The notes under the pieces are model-generated. The model made no database searches, was not told the DNA's origin, and worked only from the letters and a program-made list of their open reading frames with translations. Shown piece by piece: positions 8,238 through 16,079 of a DNA stretch of 21,677 nt; positions within the stretch are counted from its first letter, which is position 1; every line of letters begins with the position of its first letter. Both the position numbers and the translations under genes were made by a program. Origin of the DNA: a virus. The stretch is taken from IMG/VR virus record IMGVR_UViG_3300009620_001004, positions 1 through 21,677 of that record. One strand, given 5' to 3'.

Positions 8238-11200
8238 ACCTCGTTCTCCCAGTTTGCCTCGGGGCGAAGCGTGCCTGTCTCGTTCCACCCTGACCCATAG
8301 GCACAGCGGAACGGAACTCACGCTCAAACGCTTTCTCAGGTATGCCAGCCAAACGACCAAGTTCCTGATAGACTTCCATCTCTTCAGGAAGCAGATTACT
8401 TATGGCCTGCGCGGAAGGCACCCGCATACCGGCGGGACGGAACAACGAACGGGGCCGACGGGTAGGTCTGCCTGTCAGTAGTTCAGTAACCCCTGCCGGG
8501 TAGACCTGCGCTCCTTCTGGCAAATCAACCAGTTCCGGTCCTTCTTCACCCACCATAGCCATGCCACCCTCGGAGTAACCGCCGAACTGGAAGGCATCAA
8601 AAAGAGGGTTCCAGTTTGGTGTTGGTGCCCATTCTGCCGGTGCGGGTGGAGTTGGCACGCGTGGCGGCGTGGGGCTGGGCAGGGGTATTATCTCAGGCAT
8701 AGTCGTAGGCGTGGGGATAGGCGCAGGAGTGCTTGGTGTGGGCGTTGGTACGGGTGTTGGTGCGACATAAGGCACTATATCTGCCGCTGCCCCATAAGCC
8801 TCAACTGGTTCAGGTTCAAAAGCTCCAGCTCTTGTTGCCAAGGCGGCATCTATTGCCAAGGCGTCAGACACGGAAAGGTTACCAGTGTCAAGAGCAGCGA
8901 TGACAGCAGCCCTAGCATCAGGAAATGATTCCCCTATTCTTATAGTTCTAGTGGGTGCTAAGAGTGGCAGCACATCCGGCTCTTGAGGAAAAAACTCGTC
9001 CATACGGGCTTGCTGTTCTTCTAGTGCACTCGTTCGAGCTTGAATCCTTTCCGCCGCTGCCTGTTCAACTAGTGTGGATTCTGGCTCTGCTATGTCGAGC
9101 CTGTCTTCGCCAACGTCTATTGCACCGGCAAAAGCCTCAACTGGTTCAGGAGGAACACCGTATAGGGCTGCTCTTTCCGCTGCCCAATCAATATCGGCGT
9201 GCCAGGGCCAAGGAATGTCAGCGTCAGGTATGCCTGCCCAGCCTTCGGCAGCGGATGTGCCAAGAAAGCCTGGTCCTTCTGGCAGTGGGGGTTGCAGGCC
9301 AATAGCAGCCAGCATAGCAAAGTCGTTTGACGCGCCTACCCGTTCAGCTTCCAGTTGAGCAGCCTCAGCTTCCAGTCGGGCAGCCCTAGCTTCTTGGGCA
9401 GCACGGAGAACCTCTGGGTCTTCAAAGCCAAGGCCGCCTTGCCATTGGTAAATATCTCCAAAGTCGTCGGGGTCGTATGCGCGGTATTCGCTAGATTGGC
9501 CGCCTACTTCTTCAGATATTTCTTCAGCTGTTTCTTCTGCTGTTTCTTCTGCTAACCAGCCCACCAAGAACTGGTCTACGGCGTCTTGGTCACCGTAGGC
9601 ACCTTCCCCTGTGATGAAAGCCGTGACTGCTTCGTTTATGTCCTCCATAGGTATGCCCGAACGATAGAGGCCGTAATAGGCTTCGTCACCAGCACTCATA
9701 ACCTGACCGAATGGAGCATCCGTAGCGGGGTCAATGTTGAGCGCGTTCCAAGCGGGACTGCCTGTAATTGGGTCGGCATGCGCAAACAGGTCGTCCTGCG
9801 TAATCTCCCCTGAACGCAGAGCGTCAAGAGTTTCAAGGGTTATGTTCGAACCGGTTGCACCGAAAGTGGTTACGCCAATCCCCTGGTCATCAAGGCTACG
9901 CATCTCTTCGTTATTTAAGAGTTTGCCAAAGGAGTCGTCTTCCGCTATTACCTGGTCTGGTGTCTTGCTGCTGCCCGTGGGTATGACCGTGTTGATATTA
10001 AGGCTGCTCTGGGCATTATTGGCAGCATCTGGATTCCCGGTGCCAAGATTGTCGCCTGGTTTAGCAGTTAGCTGGTTTGGCGGTACGCCCATCGCGTTCT
10101 GAAGACCCAGCCATGCGTCCTGTGCCCACTGGGGCGCGCGCCCGATGCGCCTTGTCTCGCCCATAGGGCCAAGTTCTGGCTCGTACATGCCCCGGACGAT
10201 TGCCGATACGGTGAATAGGTCAGCTGGGCTACGTGCCCATTCCATCACCCTATCGAAGTACTCCATGGCGGTGGGTTTGTCTCGAAAGGCTGCTAGGGTG
10301 GTGGCCTTTTCAAAGTCGCCCACGGCTAGGTACTGGGTAATTACGTCATCTACGCTGGGCATAGGCGCAGCGGTAAGGCTGCCGTCGGGCTGCCGGAAGT
10401 AAGGGGTCATCGTGGTGGGGTCTATGATGCGCTCCCCTTCCCCTCGGGATATGAGTGGCGTAATCTGGCCGGTAGGTTGCTGTATTAAGTCGTAGCCAGG
10501 AACGTCTCCGTCTTCCATTACGCCTGGTGTGAAGCGTTCTGGAACAGTGGTAATCTCGCCGCCGGGCTGCCTTATCTGGGTATAGCCGGTTATCGAGTCG
10601 CCGTCGGTTATGACTTTCGCCTCACCCGTTGGTGCTTCTACCCACCTGCCAGAAGAAACTTCGACGTAGCCTCCCTTTGGTGTACCACTGAATGTCCAGT
10701 CCTCGTCGGACTTCTGGACTATCTGCATAGTGTTACCGTAGACGACGGCCTTGGAGTCGGTGCCTGTTATGTTATAGAACTGGGGCTTGCCCGCTACCAT
10801 AGTAGCCGAGGCTTTGGTCTTGAAGATTTGACCGCCGATGTTGACGAACTTGTCTTGGATTCCTTCTACTGAGATGATTTGCGCGGCACTAGGGTCAGCA
10901 GCCCTGCGCTCATTTATCTGGTCCAAGACCTGTTTCAACTTCTCCGTGTCTATTACACGGTCGCCCGCCTCTGGTTTTCCTGTGACGGGGTCTAGGACTT
11001 CTTCGCCGTTTTCATCCAGGAGGGGCCAGTGTTCGATTTGCCCTGATTGGTTCCGCAGGAATACGTCGGGCATACCGGTATCTGGGAAATACTTCTTCCA
11101 TTCCGCTCGTATGTCCATCCCCACGGCTGGCTGGGACGACTGTTTTGTTGCTTGGTAGCGGTCAAACATGCCTTCATACGAGACGACGGAGACAGGAATC

Positions 11201-11400
11201 GCCACTCCTAGCGAGGCGATTTGTTGATACTCAGCCGTAAGGTGGAACCGGGGCGCGCCGCCTAGCCCCTTGTAATCCACGCTCTCAACGTGTTGCATGA
11301 TTGACTGGAATACAGGGTCGTCTGCCCCTTCCCATGGTCCAGCGTCAATCTTAAATTGCCAAAGGCCCCTTTCTGTCTTCTCAAATCTTGGAAATGCCAT
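8224..11400 (-). CDS. Large virion protein with tape-measure-like C-terminal motif
   Basis: This 1058-residue protein is encoded close after the portal. Residues about 1-260 are globular. Residues about 270-345 hold three imperfect units of the form QPxGxIT. The middle is acidic and helical, with an EETAEETAEE run near 615-633 and an Ala/Glu/Arg-rich coiled coil near 660-690. Residues about 880-923 are a Pro/Thr linker. Near 943-966 is GGMAMVGEEGPELVDLPEGA followed by QVYP, the signature commonly seen in tail tape-measure proteins of siphoviruses. The basic C-terminus ends in an Arg-rich stretch. Despite that motif, the gene sits among head genes and lacks the long hydrophobic repeats of a true tape measure, so I call it a structural protein of unknown location. 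The ATG at 11400 has ACGGAG eight bases upstream and lies 20 bases inside the preceding small gene. Confidence 0.7.
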   Translation of the reverse strand: MAFPRFEKTERGLWQFKIDAGPWEGADDPVFQSIMQHVESVDYKGLGGAPRFHLTAEYQQIASLGVAIPVSVVSYEGMFDRYQATKQSSQPAVGMDIRAEWKKYFPDTGMPDVFLRNQSGQIEHWPLLDENGEEVLDPVTGKPEAGDRVIDTEKLKQVLDQINERRAADPSAAQIISVEGIQDKFVNIGGQIFKTKASATMVAGKPQFYNITGTDSKAVVYGNTMQIVQKSDEDWTFSGTPKGGYVEVSSGRWVEAPTGEAKVITDGDSITGYTQIRQPGGEITTVPERFTPGVMEDGDVPGYDLIQQPTGQITPLISRGEGERIIDPTTMTPYFRQPDGSLTAAPMPSVDDVITQYLAVGDFEKATTLAAFRDKPTAMEYFDRVMEWARSPADLFTVSAIVRGMYEPELGPMGETRRIGRAPQWAQDAWLGLQNAMGVPPNQLTAKPGDNLGTGNPDAANNAQSSLNINTVIPTGSSKTPDQVIAEDDSFGKLLNNEEMRSLDDQGIGVTTFGATGSNITLETLDALRSGEITQDDLFAHADPITGSPAWNALNIDPATDAPFGQVMSAGDEAYYGLYRSGIPMEDINEAVTAFITGEGAYGDQDAVDQFLVGWLAEETAEETAEEISEEVGGQSSEYRAYDPDDFGDIYQWQGGLGFEDPEVLRAAQEARAARLEAEAAQLEAERVGASNDFAMLAAIGLQPPLPEGPGFLGTSAAEGWAGIPDADIPWPWHADIDWAAERAALYGVPPEPVEAFAGAIDVGEDRLDIAEPESTLVEQAAAERIQARTSALEEQQARMDEFFPQEPDVLPLLAPTRTIRIGESFPDARAAVIAALDTGNLSVSDALAIDAALATRAGAFEPEPVEAYGAAADIVPYVAPTPVPTPTPSTPAPIPTPTTMPEIIPLPSPTPPRVPTPPAPAEWAPTPNWNPLFDAFQFGGYSEGGMAMVGEEGPELVDLPEGAQVYPAGVTELLTGRPTRRPRSLFRPAGMRVPSAQAISNLLPEEMEVYQELGRLAGIPEKAFEREFRSAVPMGQGGTRQARFAPRQTGRTRYGTT
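8796..9150. repeat. 19-base direct repeat within the large virion gene
   Basis: The 19-base word AAGCCTCAACTGGTTCAGG occurs at 8796-8814 and again at 9132-9150. Both copies encode a PEPVEA segment, followed by FAGAIDV in one copy and YGAAADI in the other, so this is a duplicated protein segment with diverged flanks. Confidence 0.75.
9505..9552. repeat. 12-base tandem repeat encoding a Glu/Ala/Thr run
   Basis: Two perfect copies of TGTTTCTTCTGC (9529-9552) follow degenerate copies. On the minus strand they encode the EETAEETAEE region of the large virion protein. Confidence 0.7.
10372..10580 (-). repeat. Three imperfect QPxGxIT protein repeats
   Basis: The translated units IRQPGGEIT, IQQPTGQIT and FRQPDGSLT recur at intervals of about 30 residues in the N-terminal third of the large virion protein. 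They look like a short beta-hairpin repeat. Confidence 0.6.
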
Positions 11401-11620
11401 TTGTCGCTCCGTTCACGTCTTTTAAGACTGCTTCTAGTCCTCGTTCCTGTATCTCCATCATGCGTTGGAACTCGGTCATCTCGCTGAACTTCCGCACGCG
11501 AGTACGCCGGTCCGTCCCTTCTTTCATAAAGGTGGGGACAGCCTGGTCTGACTTCAACGCTTCGACTTCGGCTGCGATTTTAAGGGTAGCTTCGGTGAAC
11601 TCACTCCTTAGTTTTACCAT
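11381..11620 (-). CDS. Small coiled-coil protein between portal and large virion gene
   Basis: This 79-residue protein is charged and mostly helical, with a likely coiled coil over residues 3-25 and 45-68. It starts at an ATG that overlaps the portal stop (TAATG) and ends 20 bases inside the next gene, so its translation is coupled to both neighbours. AGGTGG lies upstream of the ATG. I do not recognise the family. Its position would suit a small head or portal accessory protein. Confidence 0.6.
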   Translation of the reverse strand: MVKLRSEFTEATLKIAAEVEALKSDQAVPTFMKEGTDRRTRVRKFSEMTEFQRMMEIQERGLEAVLKDVNGATNGISKI

Positions 11621-13413
11621 TATCTAGCCACCTGCTGCCCTATCCTGCTGGGGCGGGCGGTATCGGGAGTCAACGGATTCCTGGGCGGGCGTCCCGCGCC
11701 CATCCCCATACTTTGCTGGATGGGCATACCGTCAGGGCCAAGGACAGGGGGTTCTGCTCTGGCCATGGGGTCGGGCTGGGAAGCTGCGCGGGCTTCTTCT
11801 TTGTCCATGAGTTCCTGCAAGCCTGCTTCTCGGGCCACTTCCTTTGCCATCAGTTCCTGCACCCTGGGGTCGGACCGTAACAGGTCTTCCAGTAGCCGCT
11901 TGCGTTCGCCGGTCGCGTCTTCTAGCCTGGCGTCGGCGGACCAGTAAGTCTCCTTAGACTTCAAGCCCTGCTGGACTTCCCGCATGCCTAGTTCCCGGTT
12001 CTGCAACTGTAGTACCGGGTCCACAAGCTCGAAATTAACGGTGCAGGCGTAGTCGCTCTCAAGCATATCGGCGGCAAGTTGGTGCCCCCGTACCCTGATG
12101 CTCATATCTAGCACGTCAATCCACTGGAGTATGTGGGAAGCTGATTTAGTGGCTAAATGCTCTAGTTGTTTGGTGGGGCTTACGAACTTCCTGCCAGCCG
12201 CAGTTGTCAGGATAGCCTGCTGCCCCACCGTCGAGACGCCTTGCTCCCTTACTCCTGCCAAAGCACGAGAAAAGGTGCCAAGCTCGATATCCCGGTCAAG
12301 CCATTCCTCTGATGCGAACATCCAGCGGGGCAGTTGGGGAATCTCCATCTTCCAAACGTCGCCCCGGTTGCCCATCTCAATAACGTCGCCCCGGGAAAGC
12401 TGTTCTTCTAGCTCGGAGGCGTCCATAGTGGTGCCCGTGGGGTTAAAGGTCGCTTCCATTAAGGCATTGTGCCTACCGGCCACCGCCTGGGCTTGGGCTT
12501 TCAAAGACGGCATCACCGGCTCAAGTATGCCCACGGCCATGTAGCTGGGGTCGCACTCTTCTACTGTGGTTACTTCCTGACCATAGCCGGAGAAAGCGTG
12601 GGCGTAGGGAAGGAACCCCCAGGTATTCTTCTCTATGAAGAGCATCTCGCTGTCAACGACCATAGCGTGCCAGCAATCAGACCAGAACTCGTCCACCATT
12701 ATCAGTTCAAAGGGGTTATCTCCTCCCTTCCACGGTGTTACTTCCCCCCGTTTGGCACGGTTGCCAGACATGCGCGCGCCGGTTATCTCTTCCAAGTCGA
12801 TGGAACGTCTGTAGGCGTGCTTGACCGCCATCCTGGGCTGCTTATCCATCGGGTCAAGTAGGACCCGCGACGGGTGGGGCACACGGGTGCGGAAGGGCAT
12901 CATGCTTTTGATGGCGTTTTTATGCACCCGGAGGCGGCGGTCGTACTCGTCCTGGGGTTCGCTCCGCCCCCGTTTCGGCTTCTCCCGCCGCTGACTCATA
13001 ATCATGGAGTCTAAGCCGTCTTCCACCACGGCGTAGCCGTAGAGCAGCAAGTGCTTGCCCGCCTGCTTCCAGGTGAGGGTGGGTTCGTGGAGGCTCGCTT
13101 CGTCCAAGATGGCTTTAAGGGCGGGTTCCACTTGGTCGGCCCGGCGTTCGCTAGTCTCCGTCTGGGTCACGGGGAACCGGTGCACTATCGGCTCGTAAGC
13201 CAGTTGGTGGTCTACGGCGTGGTCAACGATAGAACGGGAACGTGCCGGTTTCAGCCACTCAGGCCGGTTAAGGCCCTCGGGCCATAACTGGTACTTCTGC
13301 TGGTAATAGCTGTCAATTTCCTGCCATTTGATGTGGGTACGTGACCACACGTCTTGCAGGTATTTAGTCAGCTGGCGTATTGACTCAACTGTGGGTCTTT
13401 CGTCGTAAGGCAA
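11620..13413 (-). CDS. Portal protein
   Basis: This 597-residue protein follows directly after the large terminase, where the portal gene almost always sits. The portal is the dodecameric ring at one vertex through which DNA is pumped. The N-terminal segment contains RSRSIVDHAVDHQLAYEPIV (about 58-77), which resembles the clip/stem entry of podovirus-type portals. TWKQAGKHLLLYGYAVVEDG (about 114-133) matches the conserved wing region, and PFRTRVPHPSRVLLDP (about 173-188) matches the motif often found before the stem helix. The C-terminus is Pro/Gly/Met-rich and probably disordered. The start is TTG, with GAGGTGG in the last codons of the terminase gene as ribosome-binding site. The length is normal for a portal. 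The assignment rests on motif style and synteny. Confidence 0.85.
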   Translation of the reverse strand: MPYDERPTVESIRQLTKYLQDVWSRTHIKWQEIDSYYQQKYQLWPEGLNRPEWLKPARSRSIVDHAVDHQLAYEPIVHRFPVTQTETSERRADQVEPALKAILDEASLHEPTLTWKQAGKHLLLYGYAVVEDGLDSMIMSQRREKPKRGRSEPQDEYDRRLRVHKNAIKSMMPFRTRVPHPSRVLLDPMDKQPRMAVKHAYRRSIDLEEITGARMSGNRAKRGEVTPWKGGDNPFELIMVDEFWSDCWHAMVVDSEMLFIEKNTWGFLPYAHAFSGYGQEVTTVEECDPSYMAVGILEPVMPSLKAQAQAVAGRHNALMEATFNPTGTTMDASELEEQLSRGDVIEMGNRGDVWKMEIPQLPRWMFASEEWLDRDIELGTFSRALAGVREQGVSTVGQQAILTTAAGRKFVSPTKQLEHLATKSASHILQWIDVLDMSIRVRGHQLAADMLESDYACTVNFELVDPVLQLQNRELGMREVQQGLKSKETYWSADARLEDATGERKRLLEDLLRSDPRVQELMAKEVAREAGLQELMDKEEARAASQPDPMARAEPPVLGPDGMPIQQSMGMGAGRPPRNPLTPDTARPSRIGQQVAR

Positions 13414-13416
13414 TTA

Positions 13417-14916
13417 TTACCACCTCGATGGCTTATTACGCTTGCCCAGTATGCGCTGCCAGCCACCTTCTTTGGGGCCGTACTTATCCCTGCCTGACGC
13501 TTGGGCAAAACGGCGCAGCTGCCAGGCTATACCCACGGCAAGGGGATAATCGTCGTGCGCCCCTTCCTGGGCTTCTATCCTGCCGTTCTTCTTGGGGTTC
13601 CTAATAACGGTATAGAACTGGGACAACCCGTCCATGTTGGCGATTATCAGCAATCTGCTAGCTATCGCCTCAATCATCTCACCCCACAGCACGTAGCGGG
13701 AGCGTTCGTCGGTATGCCAGCCCGGTTTGTCTTCGTCCCGGTAGTAAAGGTGGGGGTATCTAGCTTCCCTAGCAGTAGATATAGTAAGTACGCCCCAGTC
13801 GTTGTCTTCCACGCCCCATACTGGGTTGTGGTACAGCTTTAATAGCTCCATAGAAGCTAGGGCCAACTGGTCTGGGGGTATCAAGTTGGTCTGGATGTCG
13901 GCCACGACGTAGCCGGTACTGGTATCTAGCACGGCGGTCACGGCGTAGTCGCCTCCGGTGCCGTGGGAGGTATCGGTGCCTGCGACGTAACGCTTGCCTG
14001 GGTGGTAGTCTTGCCAGATGCTGGCCTGTGCCGGTCCGACGGATATTTGCCTGATGGGTTGGCGGCAATCTTGGGCCATTAAGGCCAGTATATCGTGGTC
14101 GAAGGCTGAAATAGTCCGGGGCGGGCTTAACGCTTCTGATTCCGTGGCCGGATATTCTTTCTCGAATAACGATACGTCGGAATATTCCTTCTGTCTGTCA
14201 TTAAACCACTGGTTATCTCGTCCCGGGCGCACATTCCACGAATAAAACAGCTTCTTAAAGCCGTTATCAGGGGAGTCCCGGTACACATTCTTGAACATAG
14301 AACGGGAGTTAAAAGCGTTCGCGGTGGAAACCATGATGAGTTGACCGCCTGTGTCGTCAACAGTTGGCTTAACAGCGGCGTAGTTGGCTTCTAAATGCTC
14401 GTGGAAGTCGGCTTCGTCTAGTATTACCAGTGAGGCGGTGGTGGAACGGCCTGCTTTATCCGTCGAGGGCAGTGCCCTGATGCCCGATTCCATCCCGGGA
14501 AATGTCAATTCTTGTCTCGAATCTGTCCCCAGCGGCGTTTTCAAAGACGAAGGCAGCCTCTCGAAGATAAAGCGGCTCTTCGACAGGAGAATCTTGGATT
14601 CCTCCTCCCCCTGGGATAGCAAAAGGACAAGTGCTCCAGTACGATACATCGCCGTCCATAGTGCATAGGCCGCCAAAAGCCACGAAGCTCCGGTCTGTCG
14701 TGATTTTAACCATACTATCAGCTTCTCTTTTTTAAGGTGCTGGCACACTTCTACTAGGTGCGGCCACCGTTCAAAGGGAATAATGCCCCGTCCTGGGGGT
14801 GGTTCCAGTACTTGGACGTAGCTTAAGAAGTCGTCAAAATACCGCTGGGCTAGGGCGCAGGCCGCAGCTTCCCCTACCTCAAGGGCTAGGGCTTCGTCAG
14901 TCTTGGTCGTCGTCAA
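13417..14916 (-). CDS. terL: Terminase large subunit (packaging ATPase/nuclease)
   Basis: This 499-residue protein is the motor that cuts concatemeric DNA and pumps it into the procapsid. The ATPase half shows a Walker A variant KSRQTGASW (71-79), a Walker B strand VILDEADFHEH (164-174) with the catalytic Glu, and a coupling motif STAN (197-200). The nuclease half shows the RNase H-like acidic triad: GTDTSHGTGGDY (D315), GVEDND (E370/D371) and HDDYPLA (D455/D456). The Walker A lacks the usual Lys before Ser, as in several terminase lineages. The start is TTG, 20 bases inside the terS gene, with GAGGT about ten bases upstream. The length is typical of the family. Confidence 0.93.
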   Translation of the reverse strand: MTTTKTDEALALEVGEAAACALAQRYFDDFLSYVQVLEPPPGRGIIPFERWPHLVEVCQHLKKEKLIVWLKSRQTGASWLLAAYALWTAMYRTGALVLLLSQGEEESKILLSKSRFIFERLPSSLKTPLGTDSRQELTFPGMESGIRALPSTDKAGRSTTASLVILDEADFHEHLEANYAAVKPTVDDTGGQLIMVSTANAFNSRSMFKNVYRDSPDNGFKKLFYSWNVRPGRDNQWFNDRQKEYSDVSLFEKEYPATESEALSPPRTISAFDHDILALMAQDCRQPIRQISVGPAQASIWQDYHPGKRYVAGTDTSHGTGGDYAVTAVLDTSTGYVVADIQTNLIPPDQLALASMELLKLYHNPVWGVEDNDWGVLTISTAREARYPHLYYRDEDKPGWHTDERSRYVLWGEMIEAIASRLLIIANMDGLSQFYTVIRNPKKNGRIEAQEGAHDDYPLAVGIAWQLRRFAQASGRDKYGPKEGGWQRILGKRNKPSRW

Positions 14917-15301
14917 CGGGGGTTACCTCACCTTCTATGATGCGGTTTCTTAAATCCACTAGGGCGCGCAATTCATCGTCGGAGAAGTCGTTTATGGCCT
15001 TGTGGGTAATCTCGCCCTGGATGTCTATAACCGCCGGGGCCTTGCCAAATACCCTATCGAGTAAAAGCTCGATTGCCCTAACTTGGTCGGCGGGCCGGGT
15101 GCCGTCAATCTCCCCCTGGGACAAAGCGACTAGCCGCCTGACAAGCAAGTCAGTGTTCTGGGTATAGAACAGTATCCGCTGGGCCAAGTCCTTACTCTTG
15201 ACGCTGTTAGCCATGCGCGGCTTTTCGACCTCATTGGGAATCACATCAGGCCGGGGCTGCTTGCCATTACGCCAGGAAGGACGCCAACTGTTAGTTGCCA
15301 T
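14897..15301 (-). CDS. terS: Terminase small subunit (DNA recognition)
   Basis: This 134-residue protein precedes and overlaps terL by 20 bases, the standard arrangement. TerS forms a ring that recognises the packaging site and regulates TerL. The N-terminal 40 residues are basic and Pro-rich. Residues about 35-85 are helical (RILFYTQNTDLLVRRLVALS), with RPADQVRAIELLLDRVFGKA at about 69-88, a stretch seen in many small terminases. The C-terminus is acidic (DDDQD). I begin at the ATG at 15301 rather than at the GTG at 15325, because the intervening codons look unlike the rest of the protein. Neither start has a good ribosome-binding site, and a promoter candidate would place transcription start only a few bases before the ATG, so the message could be leaderless. 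Confidence 0.7.
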   Translation of the reverse strand: MATNSWRPSWRNGKQPRPDVIPNEVEKPRMANSVKSKDLAQRILFYTQNTDLLVRRLVALSQGEIDGTRPADQVRAIELLLDRVFGKAPAVIDIQGEITHKAINDFSDDELRALVDLRNRIIEGEVTPVDDDQD

Positions 15302-15312
15302 ACTGGGACAGA

Positions 15313-15341
15313 ATACTATGGACACCGAGTTGTTGCAACAA
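15313..15341 (-). promoter_or_regulatory. Candidate terS promoter with overlapping operator-like dyad
   Basis: The 12-base perfect palindrome TTGTTGCAACAA lies at 15330-15341. Its minus-strand TTGTTG half is followed after 17 bases by TAGTAT (15318-15313), a weak -35/-10 pair for the packaging operon. A regulator bound to the dyad would block this promoter. The promoter call is tentative. The palindrome is certain. Confidence 0.4.
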
Positions 15342-15373
15342 TAGCAGGGGTATGGTAGCCTAGCATGACAGTG

Positions 15374-15395
15374 CGGGGACGGCCTTTTGTCCCCG
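15374..15395. other. 7-bp hairpin upstream of terS
   Basis: CGGGGAC and GTCCCCG flank the loop GGCCTTTT, and the word GGCCTTT recurs right after the stem. Read on the plus strand it is weakly terminator-like because of the short T run that follows. On the minus strand it lies upstream of the suggested terS promoter. Confidence 0.55.
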
Positions 15396-15420
15396 GCCTT
15401 TCCATATAGGGAGGGCGCGT

Positions 15421-15495
15421 CAGGTAGAGTAGGCCCCTTATAAACGAGGGCGGCGGACCTTCTAAGGATAACCCGAAGGTTAGGGGTACTACCTG
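15421..15495. other. Compound nested stem in the divergent region
   Basis: CAGGTAG (15421-15427) pairs with CTACCTG (15489-15495). TA (15430-15431) pairs with TA (15487-15488), and CCCCT (15434-15438) pairs with AGGGG (15482-15486). This gives a 14-bp stem with two 2-base bulges on one side only. An internal hairpin pairs ACCTTC (15457-15462) with GAAGGT (15475-15480). All pairs are Watson-Crick, so the transcribed strand cannot be told from sequence. It could be a leader RNA, or a DNA site near terS such as a packaging site. Confidence 0.6.
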
Positions 15496-15540
15496 AACCG
15501 GAATGGACTAGCGTCGCTTACCGGCTAATCGCAAAATCTG

Positions 15541-15606
15541 TCAAGTGCTTAGTGGGACTACTCCGTTTATGGTATACTCCTTCTGGCGTGCGGCACCACA
15601 CGTCAC
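15541..15606 (-). CDS. Possible 21-residue leader peptide with perfect Shine-Dalgarno
   Basis: On the minus strand AAGGAGG (15617-15611) lies four bases before a GTG that opens a 21-codon frame, MTCGAARQKEYTINGVVPLST, ending in TGA. The Shine-Dalgarno is among the strongest in the window, yet no longer ORF uses it. I found no good minus-strand promoter upstream, and the next minus-strand gene (terS) is about 240 bases away. It may be a real small peptide, a relic of a lost gene, or a by-product of a plus-strand signal. Confidence 0.3.
   Translation of the reverse strand: MTCGAARQKEYTINGVVPLST
15570..15578 (+). promoter_or_regulatory. Extended -10 promoter motif
   Basis: TGGTATACT fits the TGn extended -10 element with five of six -10 bases. 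No matching -35 is visible. Transcription would start near 15585 and soon meet the G/C hairpin at 15630-15644, giving a short RNA of roughly 65 bases. Confidence 0.35.
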
Positions 15607-15629
15607 ATCACCTCCTTAAGCCCTCAGTC

Positions 15630-15655
15630 CCCCCAGACTGGGGGCGCTTTATTCC
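15630..15655 (+). terminator. Weak intrinsic-terminator-like hairpin
   Basis: CCCCC (15630-15634) and GGGGG (15640-15644) flank the loop AGACT and are followed by CGCTTTATT. The T run is interrupted, so termination would be partial at best. It may simply be a protein-binding dyad. Confidence 0.35.
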
Positions 15656-15983
15656 CCAAATCGTCAAATTACTCAGATATATTCTGCGCTTTTGCCTTTT
15701 CGGTTTCCAGTTTTGTTACTCTTAATCACGGTGAACTGAAAGCACCGTTTATGAGTACCGCGCACACACACATACCCCCGGTCATGCCTCGCCAGGGTGG
15801 GGGTGGGGTTAACGGTTAATAATACCCAGTACCACCAGCCACTAATTGCAAGTAATACTCACCTATCATTTAGGACTGAATATTTCTGGTGAGATGCGGC
15901 CATTCTCGCAATAATCCCAAAGCTCGCCTTGGCACCATGCGCTCACCATAGGGCACCACCCGGAACCAATAACCACGCAATGC

Positions 15984-16012
15984 TTGACATTGCCACGCAA
16001 AGCGACTAAACT
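15984..16012 (+). promoter_or_regulatory. Promoter for the 16080 gene
   Basis: A consensus TTGACA (15984-15989) is followed after 17 bases by TAAACT (16007-16012). Transcription would start near 16019, giving a leader of about 60 bases before the ribosome-binding site AGAGGTGA (16066-16073). This is the best promoter in the window. Confidence 0.65.
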
Positions 16013-16079
16013 CCACGGGTGGCGCATGACCACGCCAACGGGTGAGGCCAAAACCAACGCCACCAAGAGGTGAACCACC

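Larger units (their letters stand above)
15302..15983. other. Divergent control region between the two gene blocks
   Basis: About 680 bases separate the minus-strand packaging operon from the plus-strand block and hold no convincing long ORF. From left to right it holds the terS dyad, a 7-bp hairpin (15374-15395), a compound stem (15421-15495), an extended -10 motif (15570-15578), a perfect Shine-Dalgarno on the minus strand (15611-15617) with a 21-codon ORF, and a CCCCC/GGGGG hairpin (15630-15644). The stretch 15660-15980 contains a TCACGGTGA palindrome, a CA dinucleotide run, a G-rich run near 15795-15811 and GGTTAA direct repeats. I see no tRNA. It could contain a packaging site, an origin, or a regulatory switch. 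Confidence 0.6.

Noticed and set aside
15539-15544. Minus-strand TTGACA as a promoter for the packaging operon
   Set aside because: The -35 match is perfect, but no acceptable -10 lies at 16-19 bases.
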